Of a DNA stretch of 64,000 nt, positions 19,030 to 28,093 are shown piece after piece (within the stretch, counting starts at the first letter, position 1; every line of letters starts with the position of its first letter). The notes below the pieces were generated by a model. The model was not told where the DNA came from. It saw only the letters and a program-made list of their open reading frames with translations, and searched no databases. The DNA is from Blautia hansenii DSM 20583 (lineage in GTDB: Bacteria > Bacillota > Clostridia > Lachnospirales > Lachnospiraceae). Made by a program: the position numbers and the translations under genes. Location: the NCBI RefSeq assembly GCF_002222595.2, contig NZ_CP022413.2:1070001-1134000 (forward strand), given 5' to 3'.

Positions 19030-19058
19030 TCATATAGAAAAAAGAGAATACATATAGT
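19030..19058 (+). promoter_or_regulatory. candidate sigma-E promoter of spoVD
   Basis: TCATATA (19030-19036), a 14-bp spacer and CATATAGT (19051-19058) match the Bacillus sigma-E consensus (KMATATT, 14 bp, CATACAHT) at 6/7 and 6/8 positions. It is directly upstream of spoVD and behind a terminator. Inferred from consensus only. Confidence 0.45.
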
Positions 19059-19085
19059 ATAGAGATAACGGGAAAAGGCAGAATT

Positions 19086-20804
19086 ATGAGAAAAAACAGA
19101 ACGTATCATAAAAAGAAAACCGTGTTGGTTTTTGCTGTATGTATTTTTCTTTTGGCAGGACTTATGGGACGTATGGTATATTTAATGATTATTCAGTCGG
19201 ATTATTATGCAAAGAAAGCAGAACAGCTTCATGAAAGAGAACGAGATATTAAAGCGGCAAGAGGGCGGATTTTAGATTGCAAAGGGGAAATTTTGGCAGA
19301 TAATAAAGCAGTTTGTACGATTTCCGTTATTCACAGTCAGATAAAAGAGCCAGAAAAGGTTGTGGAAATGCTTCACAAAGAATTGGGCATATCTGTGGAG
19401 GAAGCTCAAAAAAGAGTGAGGACCGTTTCTGCCATAGAAAGAGTAAAGACAAATGTAGATAAAAAAACAGGAGACAAAATACGAAGCTATGGACTAGACG
19501 GTGTAAAAGTAGATGAGGATTTTAAACGAAGTTATCCTTTTGATGAATTGGCATCAAAGGTTTTAGGTTTTACAGGAGGTGACAATCAGGGAATTATTGG
19601 CTTAGAGGTTATGTACGAGGATGTGTTGAGGGGAATTAACGGAAAAATTCTTACCACTACGGACGCCAGAGGGATTGAGTTGTCAGAACTGGGAGAAAGC
19701 CGTGTGGAGCCTGTTCCGGGTTATGACCTGCATTTGAGCCTTGATAAGAATATTCAGATGTATGCACAGCAGGCAGCGGAAAAAGTTATGGAACAGAAAC
19801 AGGCAGATGCTGTTTCTATTTTGCTGTTAAATCCTCAAAACGGAGAAATTTATGCCAATGCAAATGTGCCGGAATTTAATTTAAATGAGCCTTTCCGGCT
19901 AAATACAGACACTACCGGAATGACAGAAAAGGAAAAGCAGGACGCCTGTAATCAGATGTGGAGAAATCTGACGATTAATGATACTTATGAGCCCGGTTCT
20001 ACTTTCAAAATCATCACCATGGCAGCAGGGCTTTCTCAGGGAGTTGTGCATCCGGATGACCAATTTTCCTGCCCAGGCTTTAAGGTGGTGGAGGACAGAC
20101 GTATTCATTGCCATAAAAGAACAGGACACGGTGCGGAAAATTTTGTGCAGGGTGCGATGAATTCCTGCAACCCTGTGTTTATTGAGGTGGGACTGCGTCT
20201 TGGTGTGGATAATTATTACCGCTACTTTCAGCAGTTTGGCTTGATGAAAAAAACGGGGATAGACCTTCCCGGAGAAGCGGCAACCATTATGCACAAAAAA
20301 GAAAATATAGGGGAAGTGGAGCTTGCCACGATTTCCTTTGGACAGTCTTTTCAGATTACGCCCATTCAGCTTGCCACGACAGTAAGCTCTATTATTAACG
20401 GCGGCAGGAGGATTACCCCTCATTTTGGCGTGAAGGTCACAGATGAAGAGGGAAATCTTGTAAAAGAGTTGAAATATAAGGAAGAACCGGGAATTGTATC
20501 AAAAGAAGTATCAAAAGAAGTGTGTCAGATTTTAGAAAAGGTCGTGTCCGAAGGCTCCGGAAAAAACGCTGCTATTGAGGGCAGAAGTATTGGAGGGAAA
20601 ACAGCAACGTCCCAGACACTTCCGAGAAGCGCCAACCGCTATATTTCCTCTTTTCTGGGATTTACACCTGCGGAAAATCCAAAGGTTCTGGGAATTTGCG
20701 TTATTCACAACCCTCAGGGGATTTATTACGGAGGCACGATTGCAGCTCCCGTAATCAAAGAAATTTTCGAGAATATTCTGCCTTACATGGGGATTGAAGG
20801 TTGA
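19086..20804 (+). CDS. spoVD: class B penicillin-binding protein, SpoVD-type
   Basis: Second monofunctional transpeptidase of the cluster, 572 residues, one N-terminal anchor (about residues 12-34) and no C-terminal PASTA. Motifs: STFK with Ser305, SCN near residue 358, but the KTG box reads K505-T-A (GGKTATSQ). Position between pbpB and mraY matches Bacillus spoVD, which makes spore cortex peptidoglycan from the mother cell. The terminator before it and the sigma-E-like promoter support a sporulation role. KTA instead of KTG leaves the key Lys and Thr, so activity is likely kept. It could instead be a second vegetative septal PBP. Confidence 0.8.
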   Translation: MRKNRTYHKKKTVLVFAVCIFLLAGLMGRMVYLMIIQSDYYAKKAEQLHERERDIKAARGRILDCKGEILADNKAVCTISVIHSQIKEPEKVVEMLHKELGISVEEAQKRVRTVSAIERVKTNVDKKTGDKIRSYGLDGVKVDEDFKRSYPFDELASKVLGFTGGDNQGIIGLEVMYEDVLRGINGKILTTTDARGIELSELGESRVEPVPGYDLHLSLDKNIQMYAQQAAEKVMEQKQADAVSILLLNPQNGEIYANANVPEFNLNEPFRLNTDTTGMTEKEKQDACNQMWRNLTINDTYEPGSTFKIITMAAGLSQGVVHPDDQFSCPGFKVVEDRRIHCHKRTGHGAENFVQGAMNSCNPVFIEVGLRLGVDNYYRYFQQFGLMKKTGIDLPGEAATIMHKKENIGEVELATISFGQSFQITPIQLATTVSSIINGGRRITPHFGVKVTDEEGNLVKELKYKEEPGIVSKEVSKEVCQILEKVVSEGSGKNAAIEGRSIGGKTATSQTLPRSANRYISSFLGFTPAENPKVLGICVIHNPQGIYYGGTIAAPVIKEIFENILPYMGIEG

Positions 20805-20829
20805 TAAATAAGCGAAAAAGCATTATACT
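20801..20829 (+). promoter_or_regulatory. internal sigma-A promoter for mraY
   Basis: TTGATA (20801-20806) overlapping the end of spoVD, 17-bp spacer, TATACT (20824-20829). It would restart vegetative transcription of mraY-murD after the spoVD segment. Confidence 0.65.
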
Positions 20830-20865
20830 AGAAAGAGCAAAAATACATATTTAAAGAGGTGTACT

Positions 20866-21825
20866 ATGACAGATTTTAAAATGGCTTTACCGGTACTTTT
20901 GGCTTTTGCCATCAGTGTAATATTAGGTCCTATTGTAATCCCATATTTGAGAAAGCTGAAAATGGGACAGACAGAGCGTGTGGAAGGTGTGCAGTCTCAC
21001 TTAAAGAAGGCAGGGACACCGACCATGGGAGGAATTATTTTCCTGCTTTCCACTACAATAACAGCTTTGTTTTATGTAAAAGATTATCCAAAGATTATTC
21101 CTGTTTTGTTCTTAACACTGGGATTTGGAATTATCGGTTTTCTGGATGATTATTTAAAAGTAGTGCTGAAGCGCTCTGACGGGCTGATGCCGGCACAGAA
21201 AATGGCATGCCAGATTGTGGTAACTGCAATTTTTGCATTTTATTTGGTGAAATTTACAGACGTAAGCTTAGCAATGAAAATTCCGTTTTTCCCGGGACAT
21301 GAAATAGATTTTGGAATTTTGACAATTCCGATTTTATTTGTAGCCGTGATTGGTGCGGTAAACGGTGTAAACTTTACAGACGGTCTGGATGGACTGGCTT
21401 CTTCTGTAACCATTATGGTAGCGACCTTTTTCTCTGTGGTTGCGATTGGGACAAAGAGCGGCATTGAGCCAATCACCTGTGCGGTTGTGGGCGCTTTAAT
21501 GGGATTTTTACTGTTCAATGTCTATCCGGCAAAGATTTTCATGGGAGATACCGGTTCTCTGGCGCTGGGAGGCTTTGTGGCAGGTACGGCTTATATGCTT
21601 CAGATGCCGTTATTCCTCTTAATCGTAGGTTTGATTTATGTGGTGGAAGTGCTTTCCGTAATGATACAGGTAACCTATTTTAAAGCAACACACGGAAAAC
21701 GTTTCTTTAAAATGGCGCCTATTCATCATCACTTTGAGTTATGCGGATGGTCTGAGACAAGAGTTGTAGCAGTATTTTCAATTATTACAGCAATTTTGTG
21801 TCTGATTGCATTGATGGGGGTATAA
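20866..21825 (+). CDS. mraY: phospho-N-acetylmuramoyl-pentapeptide transferase
   Basis: Integral membrane enzyme that transfers phospho-MurNAc-pentapeptide to undecaprenyl phosphate, forming lipid I; 319 residues with about ten membrane helices. Diagnostic motifs: the early GTPTMGG near residue 50, DDYLKV near 96, NFTDGLDGLA near 169 with catalytic aspartates, GDTGSLALGG near 225 and the MAPIHHHFEL His cluster near 284. The ATG follows AGAGGTG. It begins the second vegetative part of the dcw cluster, four bases before murD. Confidence 0.96.
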   Translation: MTDFKMALPVLLAFAISVILGPIVIPYLRKLKMGQTERVEGVQSHLKKAGTPTMGGIIFLLSTTITALFYVKDYPKIIPVLFLTLGFGIIGFLDDYLKVVLKRSDGLMPAQKMACQIVVTAIFAFYLVKFTDVSLAMKIPFFPGHEIDFGILTIPILFVAVIGAVNGVNFTDGLDGLASSVTIMVATFFSVVAIGTKSGIEPITCAVVGALMGFLLFNVYPAKIFMGDTGSLALGGFVAGTAYMLQMPLFLLIVGLIYVVEVLSVMIQVTYFKATHGKRFFKMAPIHHHFELCGWSETRVVAVFSIITAILCLIALMGV

Positions 21826-21828
21826 AAA

Positions 21829-23202
21829 TTGCAGAAAAAGGATTTGACAGAAAAGAAAGTATTAGTATTTGGAACAGGCATCAGCGGAATAGGCGCTGCA
21901 AAGCTTTTGGAAAAGGTACAGGCAGAGGTTATTCTCTATGACGGTAATGAAAAGCTCTGTAAAGAAGAAATCAGAAAAAAACTTCCAAAGGACAGTAAAT
22001 GTGAGATTGTTCTTGGGGCGCTTTCAAAAGAGCTTTTAGAAAGTCTGGATTTAGTAGTTATGAGTCCCGGTGTTCCACTGGATATTCCAACTGTGGAGCA
22101 GATAAAAGCAGCAGGTATTCCCGTCTGGGGAGAAATAGAGCTGGCATACCAGATGAGTGCAGGAACAGTACTGGCAATCACAGGAACCAACGGAAAAACA
22201 ACTACAACAGCTCTTTTGGGAGAAATTATGAAAGCCTATGCAGACTCTGTGTTTGTGGTTGGAAATATCGGAAATCCTTATACGGATGCAGCGCTTTCCA
22301 TGACAGAGGACAGTTACACGGTGGCAGAAATCAGCAGCTTCCAGCTGGAAACCATTGATACCTTTGCTCCGAAGGTTTCTGCTATTTTGAACATTACAGA
22401 AGACCATTTAAACCGTCATCATACCATGGAAGAATATATTCGTGTGAAAGAGCTGATTACAGCAAATCAGACAAAGGAAGATTACTGTATCTTAAATTAT
22501 GAAGATGAAGTTCTTCGTGCATTTGGTGAAAGATGTCCTGCAAAAACTGTTTTCTTTTCCAGTGAGAGAAAGCTGGAAAAGGGCGCATTTTTAGATGGGG
22601 ATGCGATTTGTCTGAAAACAGATACAGAGACTCTTGAAATCGTAAAAACAGGGGAATTGAAAATCTTAGGAAAACATAACTATGAAAATGTAATGGCAGC
22701 TTCTGCAATGGCTTATTACACAGGAGTTCCCGTGGAAGTTATCCATAAAGCGATAACAGAGTTTCGTGCCGTAGCTCACAGAATAGAGTTTGTAGACGAG
22801 ATTAACGGTATTGCATATTACAATGACTCTAAAGGAACCAATCCGGATGCCGCAATCAAAGGTATTCAGGCAATGAACCGTCCGACTCTTTTAATCGGAG
22901 GCGGTTATGACAAAGAGTCCTCTTATGAAGAATGGATACAGTCCTTTGACGGAAAAGTAAAATATCTGGTATTAATCGGGCAGACAAGAGAAAAAATTCA
23001 GGAAGTAGCCCATAAATGCGGATTTGTAAACACGATTTTAGCAGATAATTTGGAAGAGGCAGTTTCTATGTGCACACAGAAAGCAGAAAAAGGAGATGCT
23101 GTTTTATTATCACCTGCCTGTGCAAGCTGGGGACAGTTTGATAATTATGAGCAGAGAGGCGATAAATTTAAAGAATATGTATATGCTTTAAAGAAAGCAT
23201 AA
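21829..23202 (+). CDS. murD: UDP-N-acetylmuramoyl-L-alanine:D-glutamate ligase
   Basis: Cytoplasmic ATP-dependent Mur ligase adding D-Glu to UDP-MurNAc-L-Ala; 457 residues. The N-terminal Rossmann-like domain begins KVLVFGTGISGIGAAKLL, the Mur-ligase P-loop TGTNGKTTTT lies near residue 119, and ITEDHLNRH near 188 and the C-terminal NDSKGTNPDA and GGGYDK motifs follow. It starts at TTG three bases after mraY with only a G-rich (GGGGG) SD, which suggests translational coupling. It ends at a strong terminator. Confidence 0.95.
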   Translation: MQKKDLTEKKVLVFGTGISGIGAAKLLEKVQAEVILYDGNEKLCKEEIRKKLPKDSKCEIVLGALSKELLESLDLVVMSPGVPLDIPTVEQIKAAGIPVWGEIELAYQMSAGTVLAITGTNGKTTTTALLGEIMKAYADSVFVVGNIGNPYTDAALSMTEDSYTVAEISSFQLETIDTFAPKVSAILNITEDHLNRHHTMEEYIRVKELITANQTKEDYCILNYEDEVLRAFGERCPAKTVFFSSERKLEKGAFLDGDAICLKTDTETLEIVKTGELKILGKHNYENVMAASAMAYYTGVPVEVIHKAITEFRAVAHRIEFVDEINGIAYYNDSKGTNPDAAIKGIQAMNRPTLLIGGGYDKESSYEEWIQSFDGKVKYLVLIGQTREKIQEVAHKCGFVNTILADNLEEAVSMCTQKAEKGDAVLLSPACASWGQFDNYEQRGDKFKEYVYALKKA

Positions 23203-23209
23203 GAATATG

Positions 23210-23243
23210 GGAGTTGTCGTATGGAAAGCGGCAGCTCCTTTTT
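23210..23243 (+). terminator. intrinsic terminator between murD and ftsW/spoVE
   Basis: GGAGTTGTCG and CGGCAGCTCC form a 10-bp stem (two G-U pairs) with a nine-base loop and TTTTT. It separates the downstream genes from mraY-murD. Confidence 0.8.
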
Positions 23244-23267
23244 CAGTTCTGTATGCTGTAAAGATAT

Positions 23268-23275
23268 CATACATT
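23268..23275 (+). promoter_or_regulatory. candidate sigma-E -10 element before ftsW/spoVE
   Basis: CATACATT is an exact match to the sigma-E -10 consensus CATACAHT, 30 bp before the start codon and just after a terminator. The expected -35 at 13-15 bp is poor, so this is suggestive only. Confidence 0.3.
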
Positions 23276-23304
23276 GAAAGAAAGGGGAAAAGAAAAAGGA
23301 ATGA

Positions 23305-24402
23305 ATGACAGTGGAAGAAAAGGGCAGAGAAAAAAGCTTTGACAAAATTCTTTTATGTCTGATTATCATTTTAGTTATTGCAGGTCTGGTATTTCTTTAC
23401 AGCACCAGCGCCTATAACGGCAGAGTGAAATTTCACGACTCTGCGTATTACTTTAAGAAACAGCTGTTTGCCACATCTTTAGGTCTTATGGGAATGTATC
23501 TGGTTTCCTGTATGGACTATCATTTGCTGGTGAGATTTGCCCCCTTCTTTTATCTGATTTCCCTGTTATTATCTCTGGCAGTTCTGCTGTTCGGAGACGA
23601 ATATAACGGTTCAAAACGCTGGCTGTCTATGGGACCATTGTCTTTTCAGCCTTCGGAGTTCGCAAAAGTGGCGGTCATTTTACTTTTAACCTTTGTTTTA
23701 ATTAAGACAGATGAGAAGAAACAGGGCATTGGATATATGATAAGAACCATGGCGATTTTGCTTCCGATTGTCGGACTTGTGGGAACAAATAACTTAAGTA
23801 CAGCAATTATTATCTTGGGAATTGGTGTAATCTTGATTTTTGTTTCCAATCCCAGATATCTTCCTTTTATTGGAATTGGAGCAGCGGGAATTGTATTTAT
23901 CGGCATCTTTTTAAGTATGGCAAGTTATCGTCTGGAACGTCTGGCAATCTGGAGAAATCCAGAAGCTTATGAAAAAGGGTTTCAGACTATCCAGGGGCTG
24001 TATGCCATTGGAAGCGGCGGAATTTTCGGAAAAGGATTGGGAAGCAGTCTGCAAAAGCTGGGATTTGTTCCCGAAGCGCAGAATGACATGATTTTTTCTA
24101 TTATTTGCGAGGAAACAGGGCTTGCAGGTTCCTGGTTTTTAATTTTTTTATTTGCTCTTTTAATCTGGAGGCTTATGGTCATTGCCACCCATGCCCGTGA
24201 TTTGTGCGGAGAATTGCTGGCAGTGGGAATTATGGGGCACATTGCCATGCAGGTTATTTTAAACATTGCCGTTGTGACAAATACCATACCAAATACAGGA
24301 ATTACCCTGCCGTTTGTAAGCTACGGAGGTACTTCGGTACTGTTTTTACTGGGAGAAATGGGGCTTGCATTGGCTGTCAGCAGGGATAGCTTGGGAGGGT
24401 AG
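23305..24402 (+). CDS. ftsW: SEDS-family peptidoglycan glycosyltransferase FtsW/SpoVE
   Basis: Polytopic membrane glycosyltransferase polymerising lipid II with a class B PBP; 365 residues and about ten helices. SEDS signatures: YSTSAYNG near residue 32, GSKRWLSMG then FQPSEFAKVA near 112, and the C-terminal ITLPFVSYGG near 334. The ATG at 23305 gives the correct frame; an overlapping ATG at 23301 is closed after 13 codons. Its place after murD is that of spoVE in Bacillus, and a terminator plus a sigma-E-like -10 precede it, so it may be the sporulation paralogue, the divisome FtsW, or serve both. Confidence 0.92.
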   Translation: MTVEEKGREKSFDKILLCLIIILVIAGLVFLYSTSAYNGRVKFHDSAYYFKKQLFATSLGLMGMYLVSCMDYHLLVRFAPFFYLISLLLSLAVLLFGDEYNGSKRWLSMGPLSFQPSEFAKVAVILLLTFVLIKTDEKKQGIGYMIRTMAILLPIVGLVGTNNLSTAIIILGIGVILIFVSNPRYLPFIGIGAAGIVFIGIFLSMASYRLERLAIWRNPEAYEKGFQTIQGLYAIGSGGIFGKGLGSSLQKLGFVPEAQNDMIFSIICEETGLAGSWFLIFLFALLIWRLMVIATHARDLCGELLAVGIMGHIAMQVILNIAVVTNTIPNTGITLPFVSYGGTSVLFLLGEMGLALAVSRDSLGG

Positions 24403-24475
24403 AGAACAGAAATAAAAAAGCTGCATAGCATATAGTATCAGAGAATTTCGAAAAGAAAAAAGAGGAGTGTATGGC

Positions 24476-25723
24476 TTGAAGGGAATAAGGGTTGTGGGCG
24501 GAATTCCTTTAAACGGTGAAGTGAGAATACAGGGTTCTAAGAATGCGGCATTGCCACTGATGGCTGCCGCACTTTTAAATAAAGGGACTACGATTTTATA
24601 TGGCTGTCCCAAAATCGCAGATGTTTTTGCCATGGAAGAAATTTTGCGGCTTTTAGGGGCAAAAACCGCCTGGCAAAAGCATACTTTGGAAATTAATACA
24701 GAATTTGTTACCAAAACACAGGTAGATGAGGAACAAGGGCGGAAAATGCGTTCGTCTATTATTTTGTTGGGAAGCCTGCTAGGCAGATTTGGAGAGGGAG
24801 CTGTACCGCAGCCCGGTGGCTGTATCATAGGAAAGCGCCCTATTGATTTGCATTTGGAAGCCTTAAAGAAGATGGGGGCAGAAATTTTAGAAAATCAGGG
24901 ACAGATTTTTGCAAAGACCACAGGATTAAAAGGCTGTCGGCTAAAATTTCCTTTTGTCAGCGTGGGGGCTACGCAAAATGCCGTTTTGGCAGCGGTTCTG
25001 GCAAAAGGGACTACGGTTTTAGAAGGCTGCTCCAGAGAACCGGAGGTATATGCTTTATGTGACTTTTTAAAAAAAGCGGGAGCCAAAATAGAAGGAGCAG
25101 GAACCTCCAGACTGCTGATTACCGGAGTAGAAAAGCTGCATGATGTGGAATTTCACGTGCCGAAAGACAGAATTGCCGCAGGAACGTATCTTTGTGCCAG
25201 TGCGATTACAAGAGGAGCATGCACTCTTTTAGACGCACCCGTAGAAGAGATGGGGGCAGTGCTTGAGGCATATAAGAAAATGGGTGGACAATATACCTGT
25301 AACAGTGGTAAACTGACTTTATGTAGCTTTTATGCAGACAGACCGTTGGAGCATTTGCAGACACAGGTATATCCGGGTTTTCCAACAGATTTGCAGTCTG
25401 TTTTCATGGCTGTTTTATCCGTTGCAAAAGGAGAGAGCAAAATTACGGAAAATATTTTTGAAGACCGTTTTAAGACGGTTTCTCAATTACAGGCAATGGG
25501 AGCAAGGATTGAGCTGGAGGGAAACACAGCCAGAATTTTACCGGGATATTTGAAGGGAACAGACGTGACGGCATCAGAGCTTCGCGGCGGAGCGGCGCTT
25601 TTAGTTGCAGGACTTGCGGCACAGGGAGAAACTTATGTAAAAAATTGCAGCTATATAGAGCGGGGATATGAAGATATATGCAGAGATTTATCCATGCTTG
25701 GCGCACAGATTTTTAAAGACTAA
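24476..25723 (+). CDS. murA: UDP-N-acetylglucosamine 1-carboxyvinyltransferase
   Basis: First committed step of peptidoglycan synthesis, transferring enolpyruvate from PEP to UDP-GlcNAc; target of fosfomycin. 415 residues from TTG at 24476. I prefer this TTG because AGGAG (24463-24467) lies eight bases ahead; the GTG at 24467 overlaps that SD. Motifs: GSKNAALPLMAA near residue 20 with the catalytic Lys/Asn, and PGGCIIGKRPID near 118 with the reactive Cys present, so fosfomycin sensitivity is expected at this residue. C-terminal motif ELRGGAALLVAGLAA is intact. A second murA copy elsewhere is common in Firmicutes and cannot be excluded. Confidence 0.94.
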   Translation: MKGIRVVGGIPLNGEVRIQGSKNAALPLMAAALLNKGTTILYGCPKIADVFAMEEILRLLGAKTAWQKHTLEINTEFVTKTQVDEEQGRKMRSSIILLGSLLGRFGEGAVPQPGGCIIGKRPIDLHLEALKKMGAEILENQGQIFAKTTGLKGCRLKFPFVSVGATQNAVLAAVLAKGTTVLEGCSREPEVYALCDFLKKAGAKIEGAGTSRLLITGVEKLHDVEFHVPKDRIAAGTYLCASAITRGACTLLDAPVEEMGAVLEAYKKMGGQYTCNSGKLTLCSFYADRPLEHLQTQVYPGFPTDLQSVFMAVLSVAKGESKITENIFEDRFKTVSQLQAMGARIELEGNTARILPGYLKGTDVTASELRGGAALLVAGLAAQGETYVKNCSYIERGYEDICRDLSMLGAQIFKD

Positions 25724-25734
25724 AGGGGAAACGT

Positions 25735-26700
25735 ATGAGTAAGAAAAAATTATACAGAATTCTCATTGAAGGAATTGTATGTGCAGTATTGATTTTTATA
25801 CTGGTATTCTTTGTGGGATTTCGTGTCACAAAGGTGGAAGTAAAAGGAAATGAATTCTATTCAGATAAAGAAATCAAAAGGATGGTTTTAGATGCACCTA
25901 TTGCTAAAAATACCATATTGGCAATGATGATTAAAACAGGAGAAAAAACAAAAGATGCCCAACTGATTGAGAAGGTCACACTAAAGAGAAAAGGCATGAA
26001 CACATTGGTGGTTCAGGTAAAAGAAAAAAAGCTGATTGGCTATTTTGATTATGAAGGGAAATATGCCAATTTTGACAGGCAGGGAATTGTTCAGATTTTT
26101 ACAGAAGCGCCTATTGAAAATGTTCCATACATTGAAGGGCTCGGTGTAAAGGAAGCAAAACAAGGCGAAAAATTACAGGGAATTAATACAAAAAAGCTGA
26201 ACAGTATTTTAAGTGTCGGAAAAATGCTGGAAAAAACAGAGCAGAAACCGGACAGGCTGGTGTTTAATGATATGAAGCAGTTGGTTTTGTATTACGGCGA
26301 CATTGAGGTTCGTTTGGGAAATGATGAGAATATGGATGAAAAAATGAACCGTCTGTCAGGAATTCTTCCTCAGCTTGAAGGAATGGCAGGAATACTTCAT
26401 TTGGAAAATATTACAGAAGATACGCAGGCAGTGGTATTTGACGACACACAAAAGAGCGATGAAGATACCTCCGAAGAAGAGCAGGAAGGCGATACAGGGG
26501 AAGAGCCTGAGGAAGATACAAAGAAAGACGATGAGGAAGAGCCAAAAGAGGATACAAAAGAAAATGCAGATGAGAATGCTGAGGAGGATGAAAAGACTGT
26601 AACAGAAAAAGACAGCAAAAAGGAGAATAAGGAGGAAAACCAGCTGGAATATACGGATGGCGCAGATGCGGCAGATACCCGTTCAAAGAAGGAAGAATAA
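25735..26700 (+). CDS. divIB: division protein DivIB/FtsQ
   Basis: Bitopic septal protein, 321 residues, with a short basic cytoplasmic tail, one membrane helix at about residues 8-28, a POTRA domain at about 30-100 (FRVTKVEVKGNEFYSDKEI) and a beta domain to about 225. The last roughly 95 residues are an unusual low-complexity Glu/Asp/Lys tail (repeats like EEDTKKDDEEE). DivIB scaffolds FtsL and DivIC and regulates the FtsW-FtsI synthase. It is 11 bp after murA and just upstream of the ftsZ promoter, as ftsQ usually is. The tail is outside the conserved fold. Confidence 0.9.
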   Translation: MSKKKLYRILIEGIVCAVLIFILVFFVGFRVTKVEVKGNEFYSDKEIKRMVLDAPIAKNTILAMMIKTGEKTKDAQLIEKVTLKRKGMNTLVVQVKEKKLIGYFDYEGKYANFDRQGIVQIFTEAPIENVPYIEGLGVKEAKQGEKLQGINTKKLNSILSVGKMLEKTEQKPDRLVFNDMKQLVLYYGDIEVRLGNDENMDEKMNRLSGILPQLEGMAGILHLENITEDTQAVVFDDTQKSDEDTSEEEQEGDTGEEPEEDTKKDDEEEPKEDTKENADENAEEDEKTVTEKDSKKENKEENQLEYTDGADAADTRSKKEE

Positions 26701-26752
26701 GAAAAAAATTCTAAAAAATACAGAAAAAATTAGGGAAATATGAATTTAGCAG

Positions 26753-26781
26753 TTGATAAATTTTAGAAAAGCATTTATTAT
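26753..26781 (+). promoter_or_regulatory. promoter of ftsZ
   Basis: TTGATA (26753-26758), 17-bp spacer, TATTAT (26776-26781). A small CCGG-TTTT-CCGG hairpin (26809-26820) lies in the about 100-nt leader. Confidence 0.6.
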
Positions 26782-26887
26782 ATATCTATATGTATTACTG
26801 ATACATACCGGTTTTCCGGATATTGATGAAGTGAACAAATGTAATATACATTTCAATCCATACAAGTGAGCTAAAGGAGGAAATACA

Positions 26888-28054
26888 GTGTTAGAAATCA
26901 TGACAAACGAGGCTGAGTCATCTGCAAAGATTATCGTTGTAGGTGTAGGCGGAGCTGGAAATAACGCAGTAAACAGAATGGTAGAGGAAGCAATCGGTGG
27001 AGTTGAATTCATCGGCGTAAATACAGATAAACAGGCTTTAACCTTATGTAAAGCACCAACAGTTATTCAGATTGGTGAAAAGCTTACAAAAGGACTTGGT
27101 GCAGGTGCAAAACCTGAAATCGGCGAAAAAGCAGCAGAGGAAAGCATTGAAGAAATCCGTCAGGCAATTCAGGGGGCAGATATGGTATTTGTAACCTGTG
27201 GTATGGGTGGCGGAACAGGAACAGGCGCTGCTCCGGTTGTAGCAGGTGTTGCAAAGGAAATGGGTATCCTGACTGTCGGTGTTGTTACAAAACCTTTCCG
27301 TTTTGAAGCAAAAACACGTATGAGCAATGCTCTGGCCGGTATTGAAAAATTAAAAGAAAGCGTAGATACGCTGATTATTATTCCGAACGACCGTCTCTTA
27401 GAAATCGTAGACCGCCGTACTACTATGCCGGAAGCTTTAAAGAAAGCAGATGAAGTGCTTCAGCAGGCTGTTCAGGGTATTACAGACTTAATTAACTTGC
27501 CGGCACTTATCAACCTTGACTTTGCAGATGTTCAGACTGTTATGATTGACAAAGGTGTTGCTCATATCGGTATCGGTGAAGGCAAAGGCGATGACAAAGC
27601 GATGGAAGCTGTTCAGCAGGCAGTATCCAGTCCGCTGCTTGAGACAACCATTGAAGGTGCATCTCATGTTATTATCAATGTATCCGGTGATATTTCTCTT
27701 ATGGATGCAAACGATGCGGCAACTTATGTACAGAACATGACCGGTGAAGATACAAATATTATCTTCGGTGCGCTGTATGATGATAAAGAAGCGGATTATG
27801 TAAGAATTACCGTTATTGCAACAGGTCTTGACGATGAAACAACACGCAAGGCAAGCGTAACAAGAGATAAAAATGCTGCAAAATCAGGCAAAACAGCGAG
27901 AACACAGCAGGAGCAGCCACAGGTACAGGCTCAGCCGACATACCAGATGCCGACTTTTAAACAGCCAACCTTCCAGCAGCCACAGACGAATTTTACAAGC
28001 AATGTTCCAAAGAAAGATATTCAAATTCCTGATTTCCTGAAAAACAGAAGATAG
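26888..28054 (+). CDS. ftsZ: cell division GTPase FtsZ
   Basis: Tubulin homologue that forms the Z-ring; 388 residues. Features: [13 protein letters not shown] near residue 18, the tubulin signature [10 protein letters not shown] near 107, T7-loop NLDFADV near 207, a variable Gln/Pro-rich linker from about 330 to 370, and the conserved C-terminal peptide [11 protein letters not shown] that binds FtsA, SepF and EzrA-type partners. It starts at GTG 26888 with AAAGGAGG seven bases upstream; the later in-frame ATG at 26900 lacks this. ftsA is not adjacent, so SepF or another anchor may tether it. It ends at a strong terminator. Confidence 0.97.
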   Translation: MLEIMTNEAESSAKIIVVGVGGAGNNAVNRMVEEAIGGVEFIGVNTDKQALTLCKAPTVIQIGEKLTKGLGAGAKPEIGEKAAEESIEEIRQAIQGADMVFVTCGMGGGTGTGAAPVVAGVAKEMGILTVGVVTKPFRFEAKTRMSNALAGIEKLKESVDTLIIIPNDRLLEIVDRRTTMPEALKKADEVLQQAVQGITDLINLPALINLDFADVQTVMIDKGVAHIGIGEGKGDDKAMEAVQQAVSSPLLETTIEGASHVIINVSGDISLMDANDAATYVQNMTGEDTNIIFGALYDDKEADYVRITVIATGLDDETTRKASVTRDKNAAKSGKTARTQQEQPQVQAQPTYQMPTFKQPTFQQPQTNFTSNVPKKDIQIPDFLKNRR

Positions 28055-28065
28055 AAACTGATTTA

Positions 28066-28093
28066 GAGCTACCCTCAGGTAGCTCTTTTTTTT
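28066..28093 (+). terminator. intrinsic terminator after ftsZ
   Basis: GAGCTACC-CTCA-GGTAGCTC followed by eight T residues. It ends the dcw cluster. Confidence 0.95.

Noticed and set aside
19899-20423. 174-codon antisense frame in spoVD
   Set aside because: Shadow of a conserved transpeptidase domain; no start signals.
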